Part shown: piece after piece, positions 15,050-18,953 of the stretch
Layout of the letters: every line of letters begins with the position of its first letter
Position numbering within the stretch: position 1 is the stretch's first letter
NCBI GenBank assembly: GCA_964373925.1
Contig: CAYJWS010000019.1
Location: 1 to 18,953 of the forward strand
DNA from: CAYJWS01 sp964373925
GTDB taxonomy: Bacteria; Patescibacteriota; Patescibacteriia; Buchananbacterales; GWA2-38-13
DNA length: 18,953 nucleotides
Direction of reading: 5' to 3'
Made by a program: the position numbers and the translations under genes
Notes under the pieces: model-generated
Database searches by the model: none
What the model saw: the letters and a program-made list of their open reading frames with translations, nothing else
What the model was told of the DNA's origin: nothing

Positions 15050-16250
15050 TCATCTCCCGATAGCTATCGGGAGTGTTTAGCGGAGGGGAATAAATTTTTA
15101 ATAAATTCTCTACCATGGACTTGCTCGTATAGCGGGCGAGAAATTCTTCTCGGGCGTTTCTTTTTATAATCTCTTTATCGTTTCTTTTTTCCCATTCCTG
15201 CAAAGCCCCAAGATACGAAGAAAGGCTATAGGAAAGCTTCCATGCAAAACTTTCTTTTAGAATGCCGGAAAGCCCTCCTTGGTTCGGTCCCAAAATAGGG
15301 AGAGAAGACGCCATCATCTCAAGCGCCACAAGGCCGAAAGGCTCAATATTATTTACGAGTATTCCTAAGTCGGCTATAGAAAGATATTTTCTCACCTCTT
15401 CGCGCTTTATGTATCCAGTTAAAAAGACGCATGGGATTTTTTTAAGCTCATTTTCCTCCGAGCCTCCGCCTACAACTATGAGAATATATTTTTTTGGATC
15501 AAGTTTTTTGGCAAAATCAATAAGCAACTCTATTTTTTTGTCTTTATCAAGCCTTCCGACATGTATGATAATTTTTTTCTCTCCTGAAAAGCTTAACTTG
15601 TCTCGAAGCGCCTGGTCAAAATACGCGTTATTTTCAAAATCCTCTTTTTCTATTCCAAGCGCGAGTATATGGATGGGCTTTGTCGTATAGGGCATTATTT
15701 CTTGGGCAGTAAACTCGGAATTGCAAATAATTTCATCCGCAACTCCAGTAAATTTTTCCATGAGAATCTTTTCAAATGAAATAAAAAAGTACGATTTAAC
15801 CGCATTGATAAAACTATGTCCTTTGTACAGCCCATACGCAATATGGATAAAATTATCCGCCCTTTCATGGCTGAAAACAAAAATTTTCGCGGACAGTATT
15901 TTTTTTAATGTAAGAATTTTTGAATAAAAAAATAATGTCGTGAACTTGTCTCCAATCTCAATAATATCCGGCTTTTCCTCCAAGAGTATCTCTTGCAAAT
16001 ATCGAAAATGCTTGAAAATATGATATAGTACGCCATTCACTGAAAGCCTAATAGAGGGAACATAGTAAATGGACAGTGAACCTTCTGTTTCTTTTCGAAT
16101 AGCGCTTGACGCTTGCGTTTCGGGCGCGATAATACAATGCTGAATATTCATCTTCTTATATTCAGCTCTTTTTGCGTCTATGTATGTTTTTATTCCCCCG
16201 CCCCGCGGAAAATACAAAAATGTGATATCGCAAATTTTCATTGTATTCAT
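15042..16250 (-). CDS. Glycosyltransferase family 4
   Basis: This 402-residue GT-B enzyme resembles GT4 hexosyl- or mannosyltransferases that act on lipid or polysaccharide acceptors. Visible landmarks are the N-terminal RGGGIKTYI loop (16-24), HVGRLDKDK (230-238, with the donor-phosphate-binding Arg233 and Lys238) and the E-x7-E motif Glu303/Glu311 in EPFGLVALE. The ATG follows the cysS stop codon directly (TAAATG), so the two are co-translated; no Shine-Dalgarno is seen. The last residues after about 387 (SPPLNTPDSYREMKI) are partly encoded by a palindrome and end at a TGA just past an A4 run; a one-base shift would add 41 residues. With the GT28 gene downstream it suggests a glycolipid pathway. 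Confidence 0.88.
   Translation of the reverse strand: MNTMKICDITFLYFPRGGGIKTYIDAKRAEYKKMNIQHCIIAPETQASSAIRKETEGSLSIYYVPSIRLSVNGVLYHIFKHFRYLQEILLEEKPDIIEIGDKFTTLFFYSKILTLKKILSAKIFVFSHERADNFIHIAYGLYKGHSFINAVKSYFFISFEKILMEKFTGVADEIICNSEFTAQEIMPYTTKPIHILALGIEKEDFENNAYFDQALRDKLSFSGEKKIIIHVGRLDKDKKIELLIDFAKKLDPKKYILIVVGGGSEENELKKIPCVFLTGYIKREEVRKYLSIADLGILVNNIEPFGLVALEMMASSLPILGPNQGGLSGILKESFAWKLSYSLSSYLGALQEWEKRNDKEIIKRNAREEFLARYTSKSMVENLLKIYSPPLNTPDSYREMKI
15054..15073. repeat. 20-bp perfect palindrome inside the GT4 3' end
   Basis: CTCCCGATAGCTATCGGGAG is a perfect palindrome centred on AGCT. In the GT4 frame it encodes part of PDSYRE, right before the premature stop. Its core differs from the 7021-7040 palindrome at one symmetrical position (GATAGCTATC against GAAAGCTTTC). 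Confidence 0.85.
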
Positions 16251-17648
16251 TTATTTTTTTCGAATTTTTGGACCGGACGCGGTGTCCTCCACTTCAAAGC
16301 CAAGTTCTTGTATCTGCCTTCGAAGGGCATCTGATTCTTCCCATTTTTTTTCTTGGCGGGCTTGCTGCCTCATATCCGCTAGCTTGAAAACTTCTTTAGG
16401 AACTTTTATTTTTTTTACTTTCTTCAAACCAAGCCCCAAAACTTCATCAAACTTGAGAATAGTTTGCTTTTTTGCTCCACTTGGCATCTCCAGATCCTTT
16501 ATGAGTTCCCAGAGTATTCCCAGTGATTTTGGAATATTAAGATCGTCTTGTATCGCCCCTAAGAATCTCTCTTCGTATCCAGCGCATCCTATCTTCGGAT
16601 TATCGTAGTTTGCCACCATTTCGCGAAGATTATGAAGGGCGCTTTGCGCCGCCTCAAGTCCTTCCCAAGAAAATTGGAGCTTTTGCCGGTAATGCGTGTT
16701 GAGGCAGAGATAGCGAAACGACAGCGGATCAAATCCCCTACTCTTAACATCTTCAAGCCGAATAAATGCTCCTGAAGATTTTGACATCTTTTCTTTTCCA
16801 AAATCCAAAAATTCATTGTGCATCCAAAACCGCACGACTTCTTTTCCATACACCGCAAAATTTTGCGCGCGCTCGTTTGTGTGATGCACGCTAATATGGT
16901 CTACTCCTCCGCAATGTATGTCAATGGAACTGCCAAGCTCTTGTATGGACATGGCAGAGCATTCAATATGCCAGCCGGGAAATCCATCGCCCCACGGCGA
17001 CGGCCAGTGCATGATATGATTTTTATTTTTTCCCGAAAGTTTAAACCACAAGACAAAATCCGCAGGGTGTTTCTTCCCCAAGTCAATCTCAACTTCTTCG
17101 CGCGCGCCGACAACTTTTTCATCAAGCGTCTGCCTCGAGAGTTTCGTGTAATCTTTATATTTTGATGTGTCAAAATACACCGCAAGGCTATTTTCATATG
17201 CGTAGCCGTTTTTAAAAATCTCTTCAATGCATTGTATCATTTCTTTAATATACAAGGTGGCCCTCGTCCACTTGCGCGGAGGAAGAATATTCAAACCTTT
17301 CATATCTTTCTTAAACGCTTGCGTGTATTTTTTTGAAAGAATTTTGAGGCTCGCGAGCGTCAGCGAAAGCCCTTCGCGCGAGAGCGCCTTCATCATCTTG
17401 TCTTCGCCAGAATCCGCGTCAGAAACAAGATGGCCGACATCGGTAATATTTTCAATATGCTTAACCTTATACCCGCTATACTCAAGCGTTCTTCTTAAAA
17501 TATCGGTAAACACATACGCGCGCAAATTGCCAATATGAACGTAATCATACACAGTAGGCCCGCAGGTATATAAACGAACCATCTTTGTGTCAGATGGCTG
17601 GAAATCTTCTTTTTGGCGTGTCAGCGTGTTATACAAAAATAACTTCAT
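16251..17648 (-). CDS. cysS: Cysteinyl-tRNA synthetase
   Basis: This 465-residue class I synthetase charges tRNA-Cys. The N-terminal YTCGPTVYDYVHIGNLR holds the HIGH-like motif (HIGN, 38-41) and the zinc ligand Cys29; the other ligands correspond to Cys230, His255 and Glu259 (GWHIEC; VHHTNE). KMSKS is at 287-291 (EKMSKSSG), followed by the anticodon-binding helical domain and a C-terminus rich in lysine. Length is normal. It heads a minus-strand cluster with two glycosyltransferases. The 5' leader contains a hairpin with a T-run and no Shine-Dalgarno is visible. Confidence 0.97.
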   Translation of the reverse strand: MKLFLYNTLTRQKEDFQPSDTKMVRLYTCGPTVYDYVHIGNLRAYVFTDILRRTLEYSGYKVKHIENITDVGHLVSDADSGEDKMMKALSREGLSLTLASLKILSKKYTQAFKKDMKGLNILPPRKWTRATLYIKEMIQCIEEIFKNGYAYENSLAVYFDTSKYKDYTKLSRQTLDEKVVGAREEVEIDLGKKHPADFVLWFKLSGKNKNHIMHWPSPWGDGFPGWHIECSAMSIQELGSSIDIHCGGVDHISVHHTNERAQNFAVYGKEVVRFWMHNEFLDFGKEKMSKSSGAFIRLEDVKSRGFDPLSFRYLCLNTHYRQKLQFSWEGLEAAQSALHNLREMVANYDNPKIGCAGYEERFLGAIQDDLNIPKSLGILWELIKDLEMPSGAKKQTILKFDEVLGLGLKKVKKIKVPKEVFKLADMRQQARQEKKWEESDALRRQIQELGFEVEDTASGPKIRKK

Positions 17649-17709
17649 ATATATAAAATATCATATTTTTTTATATTATTCAAACGTGCAAATACGTAAT
17701 ATGCTTCAT

Positions 17710-17744
17710 AAAAAAGGCAGGGTTTCAAAAAATTTTCCTGCCTT
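17710..17744 (-). terminator. Intrinsic terminator or attenuator upstream of cysS
   Basis: On the minus strand, AAGGCAGG (17744-17737) pairs with CCTGCCTT (17721-17714), followed by a run of Ts (17715-17710). The hairpin ends 61 nt before the cysS ATG. No minus-strand gene lies upstream of it inside the window, so it either ends an unseen small RNA or acts as an attenuator in the cysS leader. Confidence 0.65.
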
Positions 17745-17886
17745 ATAAAATTAATCCAAAATATCAAATTTGGAAAAGGTGTGATATATCTTCTCTTTAC
17801 CACAATGGTTTTCTTTAACAAGATAATGAATTATCTTTTAACCCAAGATGCCAATGGGTCACCGAAGAGATGGATAATAAAACGTA

Positions 17887-17934
17887 TTGACAGATGAAAA
17901 AATGTATCTTATAATAGAATCGGATCTTTGAAAC
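17887..17934 (+). promoter_or_regulatory. Strong promoter with BoxA-like leader for the 17976 gene
   Basis: TTGACA (17887-17892), a 17-bp spacer and TATAAT (17910-17915) are followed 7 nt later by GATCTTTGAAAC (17923-17934), a BoxA-like variant. GGAGG (17967-17971) precedes ATG 17976. Confidence 0.75.
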
Positions 17935-17975
17935 GTGCATCTTGTTCATCACCGTGTCCCTGTTATGGAGGTTCT

Positions 17976-18377
17976 ATGAAATTTTTCAGAATTCTGTGCA
18001 ATTTTTTCATCTCTGATGCTAAGGTATTCCCGCTCGAAACAACACCTATGAAGTGCCTCATATTTCGCGCCAATACCCCAGATGAGGCAAAATCACTGGC
18101 AGAATCAAAGTTACAAGAAAACATTGGCATCGCACACGGATTTTATGTTACAAAGGTTGAAGAACTAAAACTCTATGAAATTGCCCTGCGCTCTCTTAGG
18201 GGCGAAAAAGATACTACTCAGTACCCTGAAGACTGGGTATTTCTTCCCGCCAAAGAAAGGTTCTACGCGGCAACGCTCGAAGAAGCTCAAGAAATAGCAA
18301 AGACACGTGAAAGAGCTTTTAATCCCGAATGGGGCGGAACAATGCTTGACCGAGAGCCCACCGAGGTAAAAGAATAG
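17976..18377 (+). CDS. Small protein of unknown function
   Basis: The 133-residue protein is not recognised. The first residues (MKFFRILCNFFI) are hydrophobic but short and could be a weak signal or a buried strand. A TPMKCLIFRANTPDEAKSLAESKL segment and a later FYAATLEEAQEIAKTRE repeat the same theme: a strand followed by a D/E-E-A-x-x-(L/I)-A helix, suggesting two related alpha/beta units in one small domain. ATG 17976 is supported by GGAGG 4 nt upstream; an in-frame start at 17928 would lie inside the BoxA-like leader. It forms a single-gene unit with its own terminator. Confidence 0.75.
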   Translation: MKFFRILCNFFISDAKVFPLETTPMKCLIFRANTPDEAKSLAESKLQENIGIAHGFYVTKVEELKLYEIALRSLRGEKDTTQYPEDWVFLPAKERFYAATLEEAQEIAKTRERAFNPEWGGTMLDREPTEVKE

Positions 18378-18382
18378 CAATC

Positions 18383-18413
18383 AAAGAGTCAGCACATTCT
18401 CGCTGACTCTTTT
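18383..18413 (+). terminator. Intrinsic terminator after the 17976 gene
   Basis: AAAGAGTCAGC (18383-18393) pairs perfectly with GCTGACTCTTT (18402-18412) around an 8-nt loop, running into a T-rich tract. It starts 5 nt after the stop codon. Confidence 0.9.
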
Positions 18414-18422
18414 CTTATCTTA

Positions 18423-18705
18423 CTTTAAATTACGAAACTCACATTTCCGTCATCTCAAAAACTTGACTTCGGAGATTCTGCGAGGCTCACTCGAGTCGCC
18501 AAGCTCCCCTCGGCCTGCCTTCGGCCCTGCCCCTCGGTCTTGTCCCTCGATGTCGATCCTTCGACATTGAGCTCAGGACGAAATGCTCGGGATGGAGACA
18601 AGCTCGGGGTCGAAAGAAAGACTTAGGCCCTGAACGGGAGCTCGGGACGAAGGCAATCTAAAGCCTCAGGATGACAAGGTAGTAAAGGCATTTCGTAATT
18701 CAAGG
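18423..18705. repeat. 283-bp GC-rich element with terminal inverted repeats (MITE-like)
   Basis: CTTTAAATTACGAAA (18423-18437) and TTTCGTAATTCAAGG (18691-18705) are terminal inverted repeats matching at 13 of 15 positions, with an inner GTCATC/GATGAC pair. The interior is much richer in GC than its surroundings, holds a 7-bp hairpin (18550-18556 with 18561-18567) and repeated CTCGG/CTCGGGA motifs, and has no coding frame. It resembles a non-autonomous mobile or dispersed repeat. Confidence 0.55.
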
Positions 18706-18744
18706 TACTGAAAATATTGGGCTTATGCCCAGAGCATTAACTCC

Positions 18745-18788
18745 TAATATCAATACAATGAAACGATCGTTTCATTGTATTGATATTA
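18745..18788. repeat. 44-bp perfect palindrome
   Basis: Every one of 22 base pairs around the centre between 18766 and 18767 is symmetrical, with core GAAACGATCGTTTC and AT-rich flanks CAATACAAT. No spacer separates the arms and no T-run follows, so it is not an ordinary terminator. An operator, a recombination or resolution site, or a junction artefact are possible. Confidence 0.9.
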
Positions 18789-18807
18789 TATTATATCTAT
18801 GTAAATA

Positions 18808-18840
18808 TAAAAAAAAGATGCTGGCTTTGTGCCAACATCT
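18808..18840 (-). terminator. Intrinsic terminator for a minus-strand gene entering from the right
   Basis: On the minus strand AGATGTTGGC (18840-18831) pairs with GCCAGCATCT (18825-18816), with one T-G wobble and a 5-nt loop, followed by a run of Ts. It lies 56 nt downstream of a possible minus-strand stop codon at 18899-18897. Confidence 0.8.
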
Positions 18841-18896
18841 ATTGTTATTTTGATTATTCTCAATTTCACTTAGTGTGAAACTATTTTTCAAATCCC

Positions 18897-18953
18897 TCAA
18901 ACTTGTTTTACTTTACCTATTTCCATAAAATCAAACATGATTTTTGTAGCCTC
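18897..18953 (-). CDS. Possible C-terminal end of a gene beyond the window
   Basis: Only 18 codons are visible, ending KVKQV and TGA at 18899-18897; the other two minus-strand frames are closed in this stretch. The terminator at 18808-18840 supports a gene arriving on this strand. Too short to identify. Confidence 0.35.
   Translation of the reverse strand, partial: EATKIMFDFMEIGKVKQV

Noticed and set aside
17649..17880. T-box riboswitch for cysS
   Set aside because: A terminator-like hairpin is present, but I see no AGGGTGGNACCGCG-type antiterminator sequence on the minus strand.
17928..17975. ATG/alternative start at 17928 for the 17976 gene
   Set aside because: It lies within the BoxA-like leader and lacks a ribosome site; GGAGG serves ATG 17976.
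1..18953. CRISPR array or UGA recoding
   Set aside because: No regularly spaced direct repeats were found, and TGA ends dnaX, the 873 gene, the 3112 gene, the 11502 gene and GT4.

Overview
The window looks like a piece of chromosome from an uncultured, AT-rich bacterium of the Candidate Phyla Radiation (Patescibacteria, probably a Parcubacteria-type lineage). This is inferred from gene content: a membrane-anchored DUF4015-type glycoside hydrolase, a compact DnaX, a CorA with a divergent signature motif, a 213-residue two-domain protein of a type I associate with this group, and many short perfect palindromes. At least five genes end in TGA, so the standard bacterial code applies and the UGA-recoded Gracilibacteria/Absconditabacteria are excluded. 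No assignment could be checked by database search.

Layout. 1-3034: a P-loop kinase unit, then a three-gene unit (zinc ribbon protein, unknown protein, HAD phosphatase), all on the + strand. 3112-4170 (-): secreted glycoside-hydrolase-like protein. 4313-4489: a tRNA-Gln(CTG) inside a long inverted repeat and between two fragments of another tRNA-Gln copy. 4637-5608 (+): membrane-anchored serine hydrolase. 5709-6981 (+): unknown helical protein, followed by a 78-bp palindromic repeat. 7184-8758 (-): dnaX with a likely -1 frameshift site. 8907-11438 (+): two single-gene units, the second encoding a NYN-domain protein. 11502-12800 (-): a two-domain unknown and a membrane-anchored methyltransferase. 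12873-13802 (+): CorA. 13804-17648 (-): cysS, a GT4 glycosyltransferase and an MGDG-synthase-like glycosyltransferase in tight order. 17887-18413 (+): another single-gene unit. 18423-18953: a repeat element, a 44-bp perfect palindrome and a terminator for a minus-strand gene that enters from the right.

Two kinds of gene architecture are interleaved. Six + strand units (87, 873-2904, 5790, 8987, 9653, 17976), most of them of unknown function, share one design: a near-consensus TTGACA/TATAAT promoter, a BoxA-like sequence (type TGTTCTTTAAAA) just after the predicted transcription start, a good Shine-Dalgarno site, and a private intrinsic terminator. The housekeeping genes (dnaX, cysS, GT4, the methyltransferase, corA) mostly have weak or no Shine-Dalgarno and no such leader. 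This recurring module is the most interesting candidate for an undescribed system here. Other good leads are the nested tRNA locus, the dnaX slippery heptamer, and a one-base frameshift at the 3' end of the GT4 gene.
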